From assembly GCF_009617995.1 (NCBI RefSeq), contig NZ_CP044129.1, forward strand, positions 2,604,001 through 2,668,000: DNA of 64,000 nt, in the 5' to 3' direction. Origin of the DNA: Halomicrobium sp. LC1Hm (GTDB lineage: Archaea; Halobacteriota; Halobacteria; Halobacteriales; Haloarculaceae). Of this stretch, positions 26,511 to 34,114 are shown piece by piece. The notes beneath the pieces were generated by a model that was given only the letters and a program-made list of their open reading frames with translations, was not told the origin of the DNA and did not search any database. How positions within the stretch are numbered: the first letter of the stretch is position 1; each line of letters opens with the position of its first letter. The translations under genes were made by a program, and so were the position numbers.

Positions 26511-26850
26511 CGCTCCTTGCTGTTCGCGAGTCGCCGCTCTGCACCGCACAGCCCCGCTGCTCACGGCTCACTCCGTTCACCGCTCGCATTTCCGAGGGCC
26601 GCGGTTCACTCCGTTCACCGCGCTCTTTGCTGTTCGCGGACTGGTGCTCTGCACCGCACAGCCTCGCTGCTCACGGTTCACTCCGTTCACCGCTCGCTTT
26701 TCCGAGGGCCGCGGTTCACTGCGTTCACCGCGCTCTTTGCTGCTCGCGGACTGCCGCTCTGCACCGCACAGCCTCGCTGCTCACGGTTCACTCCGTTCAC
26801 CGCTCGCATTTCCGAGGGCCGCGGTTCACTCCGTTCACCGCGCCCCTCGC
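26511..26850. repeat. 110-bp tandem repeat, three copies
   Basis: Units begin with CGCTC(C/T)TTGCTG at 26511, 26621 and 26731; a fourth unit starts at 26841 and breaks off after about ten bases. Copies differ at only a few positions. Each unit also contains the 16-mer TTCACTCCGTTCACCG (or a near match) twice. The period, 110, is not a multiple of three, so the array cannot keep one reading frame. It fills most of the 398-bp gap between the zinc-ribbon gene and the RNB-domain gene. Confidence 0.95.
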
Positions 26851-26888
26851 TCACAACGCATATCTGTCCACTCCACGTACCAAGCGCC

Positions 26889-28202
26889 ATGACAGACGAG
26901 GACGCGCAGGCCGAGGCCGGCACGCCGGAGGGGCAAGGCCCCGTCGAGATCGACGAGGAGATGGCCCGCCACATGGCCAACAAGCGCGAGGAGCTGTTCG
27001 AGAAGTTCGAGATCCGCGACGCGTTCCCGCCCGAGGTGATGGAGGAGGCCGAAGCGCGGACCACCGACGTGCAGGCCGAGATCGCCGACGAGGTCGACGA
27101 GCGCGAGGACCTGCGAGAGCTGACGACGTGGACCACGGACCCGATCGACGCACAGGACTTCGACGACGCCATCTCCGTCGAGGAGCGAGACGACGAGTAC
27201 GTCCTGTGGGTCCACATCGCCGACGTGACCCACTACGTCAACCCGGACACGGCGATGTGGGAGGAGGCCGTCGAGCGGGGCAACACCGTCTACCTGCCTG
27301 GCTACACCATCCACATGCTGCCGCCGATGCTGGCCGAGACGGTCTGTTCGCTCGTCCCCAACGAGGATCGGCTGGCCCACACCGTCGAGATGCATCTCGA
27401 CAAGGACGATCTGGGCTACGAGGAGATCGACATCTACAAGTCGGTGATCCGCAGCGACGCCCGGCTCACCTACACCGAGGCCGAGCGCCTGCTCGACGAG
27501 CCCGAGACCGCCGAGGAACTGCTCGAAGACCAGCGCGTCGACCTGGCGGAAAAGACCGAACTCATCTGGAACCTCGCGGACGCGATGCACGAGCAGCGCA
27601 AGGAGGAGGGATCGCTCGTGCTCAACCCCGCCCGAGACCGCGCCCACACCATCATCGAGGAGTGCATGCTCAAGGCCAACAAGGCCGTCACGCACGAGCT
27701 GATGTGGGATCGCGGCGTCGAGGCGATGTATCGGGTCCACCCCCAGCCCAGCCCCGAAGAGTGGGACGAGGCCCTCGTCGAGATCCAGGAACTCGACGGC
27801 GTCTCGATCCCCGGCGACGCCTGGAACGACCCACGGAAGGCCGTCAACGCGACGCTGGAGCAGGCACCGGGCCGACAGCTGGACAAGATCCAGTGGGCCG
27901 TCATGAAGGTGATGCCCCGCGCGAAGTACATGAACGACCCCTTCGGCGGCCACCACGCCCTGAACTTCGAGATCTACGGGCACTTCACTTCGCCGATCCG
28001 ACGGCTCTCGGACCTGATCAACCACTGGATCGTCTACACGAACGACGTACCAGAGGACCTGATCGCGCTGTGTGATCGCGCCAGCGACAAGCAGAAGTCG
28101 GCCGAGACCTGCGAGCGCGAGTACAAGCAGTTCCTCGAAGAGATCGGGCTCGATCCCTCTGCGGTGAACAATCGCGGGCTGGAAGTAGTGGACGAGGACT
28201 GA
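26889..28202 (+). CDS. RNB-domain (RNase II/R family) exoribonuclease
   Basis: A 437-residue protein in which nearly the whole length is the RNB catalytic domain, which degrades RNA 3' to 5'. The metal-binding aspartates sit in DPIDAQDFDDAIS (about residues 83-95), and conserved YTHFTSPIRR-like signature appears as YGHFTSPIRRLSDL near residue 361. Bacterial RNase R carries extra cold-shock and S1 RNA-binding domains that are absent here; short haloarchaeal forms like this are known. The ATG at 26889 was chosen because upstream in-frame codons come from the tandem repeat. Confidence 0.9.
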   Translation: MTDEDAQAEAGTPEGQGPVEIDEEMARHMANKREELFEKFEIRDAFPPEVMEEAEARTTDVQAEIADEVDEREDLRELTTWTTDPIDAQDFDDAISVEERDDEYVLWVHIADVTHYVNPDTAMWEEAVERGNTVYLPGYTIHMLPPMLAETVCSLVPNEDRLAHTVEMHLDKDDLGYEEIDIYKSVIRSDARLTYTEAERLLDEPETAEELLEDQRVDLAEKTELIWNLADAMHEQRKEEGSLVLNPARDRAHTIIEECMLKANKAVTHELMWDRGVEAMYRVHPQPSPEEWDEALVEIQELDGVSIPGDAWNDPRKAVNATLEQAPGRQLDKIQWAVMKVMPRAKYMNDPFGGHHALNFEIYGHFTSPIRRLSDLINHWIVYTNDVPEDLIALCDRASDKQKSAETCEREYKQFLEEIGLDPSAVNNRGLEVVDED

Positions 28203-28261
28203 TCGACCCAGCGAGCGGTCCGTTCTGTGAGTCGTCGATCAGTGCGATTTCGGATGACGAC

Positions 28262-28627
28262 TCACTCCCCAGACTCGTCGGTGCGATCGAGGTATCGCGT
28301 GCCCCACTCGTCCATCGCAGAGACCACTTGCTCCAGCTCTTCGCCCCACTCCGTCAGCGAGTACTCCACCCGGACCGGCTTGTCGTCGATGACGGTCCGG
28401 TGGACGATATCGCGTTCCTGTAGGTCGTCGAGGCTCTCGGAGAGGACCTTGTCCGAGATCCCGTCCACGCTCTCTTTCAGGTCGTTGAAACCGAGCGGTC
28501 CGTCGCGCAGCAACTCGACGACGATGCGTGGGTGCCACTTTTTCCCCACGATCGCCGCCGCCGCAGTCAGTGGGCCCATGTCGTGTCCCCCGTTTCCCAC
28601 CGAGTACTCGTCCCCCGTTCTGTCCAT
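28262..28627 (-). CDS. HxlR-family transcriptional regulator
   Basis: A 121-residue winged-helix regulator. Its HxlR-type core begins AAAIVGKKWHPRIVVELL (about 22-40) and includes the recognition region DGISDKVLSESLDDL and the wing RVEYSLTEWGEEL. There is no cysteine in the usual redox-sensing place. It is transcribed alone; the likely target is its own promoter, because an inverted repeat covers its TATA region at 28655-28681. No adjacent gene is an obvious second target. Confidence 0.9.
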   Translation of the reverse strand: MDRTGDEYSVGNGGHDMGPLTAAAAIVGKKWHPRIVVELLRDGPLGFNDLKESVDGISDKVLSESLDDLQERDIVHRTVIDDKPVRVEYSLTEWGEELEQVVSAMDEWGTRYLDRTDESGE

Positions 28628-28654
28628 GCAGTGTACGGCGGGCCCCCGCCAAAT

Positions 28655-28681
28655 AAATACTGCAGTTCCCGGAGAGTATTT
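28655..28681 (-). promoter_or_regulatory. Candidate operator/promoter of the HxlR regulator
   Basis: An inverted repeat AAATACT / AGTATTT with 13 bases between the arms lies 28-54 bases upstream of the HxlR start codon. One arm overlaps TATTTATT, which is at TATA-box distance, so a dimeric repressor bound here would block transcription. Binding by the neighbouring regulator is an inference from position and symmetry. Confidence 0.5.
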
Positions 28682-28843
28682 TTCGCGGGTCGATGTGTGG
28701 AACGGCCGTCGGTGAGTGAGCGCGGGTCGAATAATATTGAAATTATACGAGAGCTATTCGAGAGTGTGTCGAGTGACCACGGGGTGTGTTCGGAGCGGTT
28801 TATCGGCGTAGGATTTTAGTGAGAATCGCACGTAGAGACACAC

Positions 28844-28853
28844 GAGGAGGTGA
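28844..28853 (+). promoter_or_regulatory. Strong Shine-Dalgarno site for a small membrane protein
   Basis: The string GAGGAGGTGA is an almost perfect match to the 3' end of archaeal 16S rRNA and lies six bases before the ATG at 28860. It favours that ATG over the GTG at 28857. Most solitary genes in this window show leaderless-type promoters, so a strong site here is notable. Confidence 0.6.
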
Positions 28854-28859
28854 ATCGTG

Positions 28860-29084
28860 ATGACTGCCAGTACGAAACGGCGACTGCCTCGGAACAGTAA
28901 TCGAACTGCGTTGTCGCGGTACGACCTCGTGCTGGCCGTCATTCCGACGGCCTTCGTCGTCGCGCTGCTGTCGAACGTCCTCTTTGGTATCCCGCTCCGA
29001 ACGGTGTTGCCGGCCAGTTCACTGATCGGCGTCCTCGCACTCGCCGACACGCTGTACTTCAATCCGCCGATCGACGAGACCTGA
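28860..29084 (+). CDS. Small membrane protein
   Basis: A 74-residue protein with a basic N-terminus (STKRRLPRNSNRT) and two membrane helices (about 24-44 and 50-68). The charge distribution suggests a cytoplasmic N-terminus. No family is recognised. It has a good ribosome-binding site and stands alone between the HxlR regulator and phytoene synthase. Confidence 0.6.
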   Translation: MTASTKRRLPRNSNRTALSRYDLVLAVIPTAFVVALLSNVLFGIPLRTVLPASSLIGVLALADTLYFNPPIDET

Positions 29085-29334
29085 GATCGACCAGCGCCCT
29101 TCGTGCGTCGGGACCGTTGGTGATCGGTGCGTCGAAGATGTGGACAGAGCGCAAGCGAGTGCAGACGGAGAGCAATCTCGCCAACCTGGTTGGGCACACG
29201 TTTTATGAGTCTGGTTGCCGTACATAACAGGCACGTGACCATCTCACTCTCGTCGGTCGACCGTTTCAATCCCGACGAGGCAACCGGATTCGACGACTGG
29301 CACCGCCTGTAGATCCCGACAAAATGCACTTCCA

Positions 29335-30300
29335 ATGGTAGACACTGACGATATCAAGACGAGTAAATCGATTCAACAGCGCACTGGCCGGACCTTCCAC
29401 CTGGCGACCCGCGTCCTCCCCGAGCGGATTCGCCACGCCACGTACGTCCTCTACGCGTTCTTCCGGGTGGCCGACGACGTGGTCGACCAGCCCGACGGCC
29501 CGGGGCCGGCGGTCCAGCACGAGCGCCTCGAAGAGATCCGAGAGGCCGCCCTCGGCCACGCCTCGGCGACGGGTGAGGACGCGGCGGTGCTGGAAGCGTT
29601 CGCGGAGTTGCGCGAACGTCACGACATCCCCGACGAGGAGGTCAACGTCTTCATCGACGCGATGGAGATGGACATCGCCCAGGCTCGCTACGAGACGTTC
29701 GAGGACCTCGTGGAGTACATGCGCGGGTCGGCCGTCGCCGTCGGTAACATGATGATGGACGTGATGGACGTCGAACAGCAGGAGACGGCGCGGCCACACG
29801 CCGCGGCGCTGGCCGAGGCGTTCCAGCTGACGAACTTCCTCCGAGACGTGCGCGAAGACATCCACGAGTACGGTCGCGTCTACCTGCCCCAGGCGACGCT
29901 TGCGGAACACGGCGTCACCGAGGACGACCTCGCCGAGGCGAACGTCACCGACGACTTCCGGGCAGTGATGCAGACGGAGCTGGCCCGGACAGAACAGCTG
30001 TACCACGAGGGTGTCGCCGGGATCAGGTACCTCCCCGAAGACAGCCAGTTCGCCGTGCTCCTGTCGGCGGTGCTGTACGCCGAACACCACCGGCTCATCA
30101 GAGCACGGGGCTACGACGTGCTCACCGAGACGCCCGAACTCACCCGCCGTCGACGGCTCTGGCTGCTGGCCCGGACCTGGTGGCACTGGCGTCGCCACCG
30201 CGATCCCGAGGCCGCGTTCTACGCGGTCAGTGCGATCTCCGAGCCGTCTCCCGCCGCGGAGACGCCGGTCGGCGTCCGAGATTCGAGCCAGCCGGCCTGA
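29335..30300 (+). CDS. crtB: Phytoene synthase
   Basis: A 321-residue enzyme that joins two geranylgeranyl diphosphates head to head into phytoene, the first step towards bacterioruberin and retinal carotenoids. The two aspartate-rich metal-binding motifs are visible: AFFRVADDVVDQPDG (about 42-56) and QLTNFLRDVREDI (about 163-175), the latter followed by GRVYLP. Length and motifs match the squalene/phytoene synthase family. Other carotenoid genes are not adjacent. The 250-bp upstream gap (29085-29334) contains no further gene that I can support. Confidence 0.95.
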   Translation: MVDTDDIKTSKSIQQRTGRTFHLATRVLPERIRHATYVLYAFFRVADDVVDQPDGPGPAVQHERLEEIREAALGHASATGEDAAVLEAFAELRERHDIPDEEVNVFIDAMEMDIAQARYETFEDLVEYMRGSAVAVGNMMMDVMDVEQQETARPHAAALAEAFQLTNFLRDVREDIHEYGRVYLPQATLAEHGVTEDDLAEANVTDDFRAVMQTELARTEQLYHEGVAGIRYLPEDSQFAVLLSAVLYAEHHRLIRARGYDVLTETPELTRRRRLWLLARTWWHWRRHRDPEAAFYAVSAISEPSPAAETPVGVRDSSQPA

Positions 30301-30440
30301 CGCCCCGGGAGTCTACAGCGCGGTCCGGAGTTGCGACTGCCCCGTTTTACTGGCCGCAAGCAGCGTGAGCGAGCGCTCCTCGTCGGTGGGTTCGGTCGCG
30401 AAGAGAGAACGAAAAACGAAAAACAAAAAACGAGCGAGCG

Positions 30441-31031
30441 TTACTTCCCGCGGCCGCGGTTGCTACGGAGGCTCGGACGGATGTGTTCGGCACCCTTGCC
30501 GCGCGTGTCCAGTCCGCGGTTGCGCTTGCCGGCACCGGTCAGGCCGCGCAGCGCGCGGTCGGTGTGGTCGTCGTCTGCGATCCAGCCCAGGTCGTCGTCG
30601 TTCTGGATCGCGGGGTGTTCGGGGTCGACGAGGATGATCTCGTGCCACTTCTGGCGGCCGTCTTCCCCGACCCAGTAGCTGTTGAGCACGCGGAGGTTCG
30701 GGTACGTGCGAGTGGCCCGTTCCTCGGCGACGCGCTGGATGTCCTTGCGGCGCGTGATGCGGGTGACGCCCTGGCGCTTCGAGCGTCGACCGGCCTTGAA
30801 TCGCTCCTTGCGAGCGCCGCCCTTGCGGACGGACGTTCGCACGACGACGACGCCCTGCTTTGCCTTGTAGCCCTGCGAGCGGGCCTTGTCGAGGCGGGTC
30901 GGGCGTTCGATGCGCTCGATAGCGCCCTCTTCGCGCCAGTCCTGCTGTCGCTGCCACTGGAGTTCGGCGAGCTTGCCGTCGTCCGGGTTCTGCCACGCTT
31001 CTCGAATGTAGGAGTACGAACTTCGTGCCAT
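30441..31031 (-). CDS. rpl15e: 50S ribosomal protein L15e
   Basis: A 196-residue large-subunit ribosomal protein that is present in archaea and eukaryotes only. Diagnostic stretches are the N-terminal ARSSYSYIREAWQNP, the basic RPTRLDKARSQGYKAKQG (about 43-60) and the conserved VLNSYWVGEDGRQKWHEI (about 114-131). The C-terminus ends in a basic SNRGRGK. The start at 31031 (MARSSYSY) is the family start; upstream in-frame ATG codons are rejected. It is transcribed alone, leftward. Confidence 0.97.
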   Translation of the reverse strand: MARSSYSYIREAWQNPDDGKLAELQWQRQQDWREEGAIERIERPTRLDKARSQGYKAKQGVVVVRTSVRKGGARKERFKAGRRSKRQGVTRITRRKDIQRVAEERATRTYPNLRVLNSYWVGEDGRQKWHEIILVDPEHPAIQNDDDLGWIADDDHTDRALRGLTGAGKRNRGLDTRGKGAEHIRPSLRSNRGRGK

Positions 31032-31257
31032 GTGTGTATCACCACGGGCGTTGCGTGGTTCAACGCCGGAATCGTCCGGAGTCACATCCCGACCTGTACG
31101 ACCCGTCGATCGGTCCATACAGGTGCCCGCTGGTGCCCGTCGTCCAGCGAGTTACCCACTGCTTCCCGGCTTGCGCCCTTAAGCCATTCGAAGCTGATCG
31201 AACGGACCCCTGTGTGACCACCAACACGCTGATTGCTGGTCGGTCGCAACGGGTGGT

Positions 31258-32166
31258 ATGCGCGTCGTCACGCTGTTACCGTCGGCGACCGAGATCGTCT
31301 ACGCCCTCGGCGTCGAGCCGGTCGGCGTCTCCCACGAGTGCGACTATCCCCCCGCTGCCGGCGAGCAGCCGTCGGTGAACCGCTCGCGGGTCGATCCGAC
31401 GGCCGCGAGCGGCGAGATCAACGAGCAGGTCGCCGCCGCGGAGGACGATGGAGTCTACGCCATCGAACGGGAGACCCTGGCCGCGCTCGATCCCGACCTG
31501 ATCGTCACGCAGGGCGTCTGTGACGTGTGTGCCGTCGACCACGTCGTCGTCGAAGACGCGGTCGCGGAGCTCGGTCTCGACGCGGAGGTGCTGACACTCG
31601 ACGTTCACACGCTCGACGACCTCTTCGAGTCGATCCAGCGCATCGGAGACGTACTCGGCCGTGGCGAGCGGGCGAGCGAGCTGGTCGGCGACTTGCGCTC
31701 GCGGGTGGCCGCGGTCGAGACGACGGCCGCGCGAGCCGAGGCGACGCCGAGCGTCGCCGTCCTCGACTGGACGGAACCGGTCATGGTCGCCGGCCACTGG
31801 GTGCCCGAGATGGTCGCCAGCGCCGGTGGCGAGTACGGGCTGGAGTCGGCGGGCGCACACTCGCGGCCCCGCGAGTGGGACGAGATCAGAGCGTACGATC
31901 CCGAGCGGTTGATCGTCTCGCCCTGTGGGTTCGACCTCGCGCAGATCCGCGAGAACCTCGCGGACCTGACCGAGCGACCGGGGTGGGCGGAGCTGTCGGC
32001 AGTCCGGAACGGGCACGTCACGCTCGTCGACGGCCACCACTACGTCAACCGGTCGGGACCGCGCCTCGTCGACACGCTGGAGTTCCTCGGCTGGGCGATC
32101 CACCCGGCTCTGTTCGATCGACCGCCGAGAGACGCCGTCAGCGAACTGGAAGCGGTCCAGCATTGA
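31258..32166 (+). CDS. BtuF-like cobalamin/metal-chelate-binding protein, cytosolic
   Basis: A 302-residue periplasmic-binding-fold protein of the helical-backbone metal-receptor family (BtuF/FhuD type). It starts MRVVTLLPSATEIVYALG, the family N-terminal lobe, and has the segment LDPDLIVTQGVCDVC and the C-terminal lobe with YGLESAGAHSRPREWDEI. It has neither a signal peptide nor a lipobox, so it should be cytoplasmic, unlike transport receptors. No ABC transporter genes flank it. It could bind a corrinoid inside the cell; the ligand is not proven. Confidence 0.8.
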   Translation: MRVVTLLPSATEIVYALGVEPVGVSHECDYPPAAGEQPSVNRSRVDPTAASGEINEQVAAAEDDGVYAIERETLAALDPDLIVTQGVCDVCAVDHVVVEDAVAELGLDAEVLTLDVHTLDDLFESIQRIGDVLGRGERASELVGDLRSRVAAVETTAARAEATPSVAVLDWTEPVMVAGHWVPEMVASAGGEYGLESAGAHSRPREWDEIRAYDPERLIVSPCGFDLAQIRENLADLTERPGWAELSAVRNGHVTLVDGHHYVNRSGPRLVDTLEFLGWAIHPALFDRPPRDAVSELEAVQH

Positions 32167-32185
32167 GACCGCGACGAGCGCACCG

Positions 32186-33007
32186 TCAGTCGCCGGCAGC
32201 GTCCGAGAGCGAGCAGCGGCCGTCGTACTCCGCGTCGGTAACCGAGGACAGCACCGGTTCCGACCCACAGACCGGGCAGTCCGGGTTCGGCGCGATCGGC
32301 ACCTCGTCGACGCTCATCTCGCTCGCGTCGTACACGAGCAACCGCCCGTCGAGGCTCTCGCCCTCGTCGAGGAACCACTTGACGACCTCCGTCGCCTGGA
32401 AACAGCCGATCGTCCCCGGCAACACGCCCAGCACGCCGGCAGTCGCACAGTCGGGGACGGCCCCCTCCGGCGGTGCCGACGGGAACAGGCAGCGATAGCA
32501 GGGCTCCTCGCCAGAGAACGTCGTCACCTGTCCCTCGAAGCGATAGATCGCGCCGTGTGACACCGGCGTTCCGGCCAGCGTGCAGGCGTCGTTGACCAGG
32601 TACCGGGTCCCGAAGTTGTCTGAGGCGTCGACGACGAGGTCGTAGTCGGCGATCAGCTCGTCGGCGTTGTCCCGCGTGAGTCGCGTCTGGTAGGCGTCGA
32701 CAGTCACGTCGGGGTTGCGGTCGGCGACGAACTCGCGGGCGCTGTCGACCTTCGGTCGGCCCACGTCGTCGTCGGTGTGGAGCACCTGCCGCTGGAGGTT
32801 CGACCGTTCGACCACGTCGTCGTCGACGATGCCCAGTCGTCCGATGCCCGCGGCCGCGAGGTACTGGAGCACCGGCGAGCCAAGGCCGCCGGCACCGACG
32901 ACGAGGACGCTGGCGTCCAGCAGTGCCGCCTGGCCGGACGGCCCGACGTCGTCCATGATGACGTGGCGCGAGTACCGGTCGAGCTGCTCGGGATCGAGAT
33001 CGACCAT
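32186..33007 (-). CDS. ubaA: SAMP-activating enzyme E1 (UbaA; MoeB/ThiF family)
   Basis: A 273-residue adenylyltransferase. In haloarchaea this enzyme activates ubiquitin-like SAMP proteins for protein conjugation, tRNA thiolation and molybdopterin synthesis. The ATP-binding VVGAGGLGSPVLQYLAAAG is at about 33-51, with the basic residues SNLQRQVLH following. The catalytic Cys is in VPDCATAGVLG near residue 188, and zinc is held by CYRC and CPVC pairs. It lies convergent to the BtuF-like gene, with 19 bases between stops. Confidence 0.9.
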   Translation of the reverse strand: MVDLDPEQLDRYSRHVIMDDVGPSGQAALLDASVLVVGAGGLGSPVLQYLAAAGIGRLGIVDDDVVERSNLQRQVLHTDDDVGRPKVDSAREFVADRNPDVTVDAYQTRLTRDNADELIADYDLVVDASDNFGTRYLVNDACTLAGTPVSHGAIYRFEGQVTTFSGEEPCYRCLFPSAPPEGAVPDCATAGVLGVLPGTIGCFQATEVVKWFLDEGESLDGRLLVYDASEMSVDEVPIAPNPDCPVCGSEPVLSSVTDAEYDGRCSLSDAAGD

Positions 33008-33043
33008 GGCGAAAGTGGACTGCCGAGAACAATAAGCCGTGCG

Positions 33044-34033
33044 CTACCGCTGGCCCTGCCAGTCGGCGACGAGCTCGTCGACGGCGCGGTTGATGTCTGC
33101 GATCTGTTCGGTCTGGTCGTCGGCTTCGTCGGCGATGGCGGCGGTCGACTCGGCGATCTCCTCGGCGGCGGCCGTCGCCTGGTCGACCATGCTCGCGACC
33201 TCCTCGGTGGAGGCGGCCTGCTGGTCGGTCGCGCTCGCGACCTCCGCGATCCCGTCGTTGACCTCCCGGACCGCGTCGCCGATCTCGTCCAAGATCTCGA
33301 CGGACTCCTCGACGGATTCGATCCCCTCGTCGATCTCGGCGTTGGACGTTTCGAGGCTGTCGACGGCGTTTTCGGTGTTGCCCTGGATGCGACCGACCAT
33401 CTGCTCGATCTCGCTGGCCTCGGACTGAGCCTGCTCGGCGAGTGACTTGACTTCGTCGGCGACGACGGCGAACCCTTCACCGGCTTCACCGGCACGCGCG
33501 GCCTCGATGGAGGCGTTGAGCGCCAGCATGTTCGTCTGGTCGGCGATGTCGTTGATCACCTCGACGATCTCGTCGATCTCCGCGACGCTTTGCTGGATGG
33601 TTCGGACGTCTTCGGTCACGCTGTCGGCGGCTCCCTGAATCCGCTCCATCGCGCCGTACACGTCCTGTGCGTTCTCCTGGCCCCGATCGGCCAGCTCCGT
33701 CGCTTCCTGTGTCGCCGTCGAGACCTGTTCTGAGGAGGAGGCGATCTCCTCGACGGCCGCGCTGAGGTTCGACACCTCTTCGGCGATCTGGCTCATCCCC
33801 TCGTGCTGTTCGGCCGCTCGGCCCCGGATGTCGTCGACTTCCGTCGCGATGTCCTCGGACGACGCCTGTAGTTCGGCGATCGATGTCTGGATATCGCTGG
33901 CAGCCGCGTTGTCGTAGCCCGCCTGTCGGTCGACTCGCTGCTCGATCTGATCGTCGATGTCCGTATCGAGGTCCTCGTCGATGTCACTGGCTGCCGAGAG
34001 GTCCGGCTCCGCCTGTGGCCCGGTGTCTGACAT
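33044..34033 (-). CDS. Soluble transducer (cytoplasmic methyl-accepting protein)
   Basis: A 329-residue taxis receptor with no membrane helix. After an acidic N-terminal stretch of about 45 residues, it is almost entirely the coiled-coil signalling domain, with the hairpin tip [18 protein letters not shown] near residue 168. Heptad repeats extend on both sides, with QQAAST- and EE-rich methylation-helix-like patterns. No PAS, GAF or other sensory module is present, so its input must come from the short N-terminus, a partner protein or the helices themselves. It is transcribed singly, leftward. Confidence 0.92.
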   Translation of the reverse strand: MSDTGPQAEPDLSAASDIDEDLDTDIDDQIEQRVDRQAGYDNAAASDIQTSIAELQASSEDIATEVDDIRGRAAEQHEGMSQIAEEVSNLSAAVEEIASSSEQVSTATQEATELADRGQENAQDVYGAMERIQGAADSVTEDVRTIQQSVAEIDEIVEVINDIADQTNMLALNASIEAARAGEAGEGFAVVADEVKSLAEQAQSEASEIEQMVGRIQGNTENAVDSLETSNAEIDEGIESVEESVEILDEIGDAVREVNDGIAEVASATDQQAASTEEVASMVDQATAAAEEIAESTAAIADEADDQTEQIADINRAVDELVADWQGQR

Positions 34034-34114
34034 TGGTAGCCGTTTATCCCAGTTTGGTTAAAAATGGTATGCCCAACAGAATCAAACGAGAGAATGGTCG
34101 ATGCCGTCGGAGTT

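Noticed and set aside
26511-26850. CRISPR array
   Set aside because: Units are directly adjacent 110-bp repeats without variable spacers; no cas genes are near.
26517-26888. N-terminal extension of the RNB nuclease into the tandem repeat
   Set aside because: The translated extension merely repeats shifted versions of the 110-bp unit and has no resemblance to RNase R N-termini.
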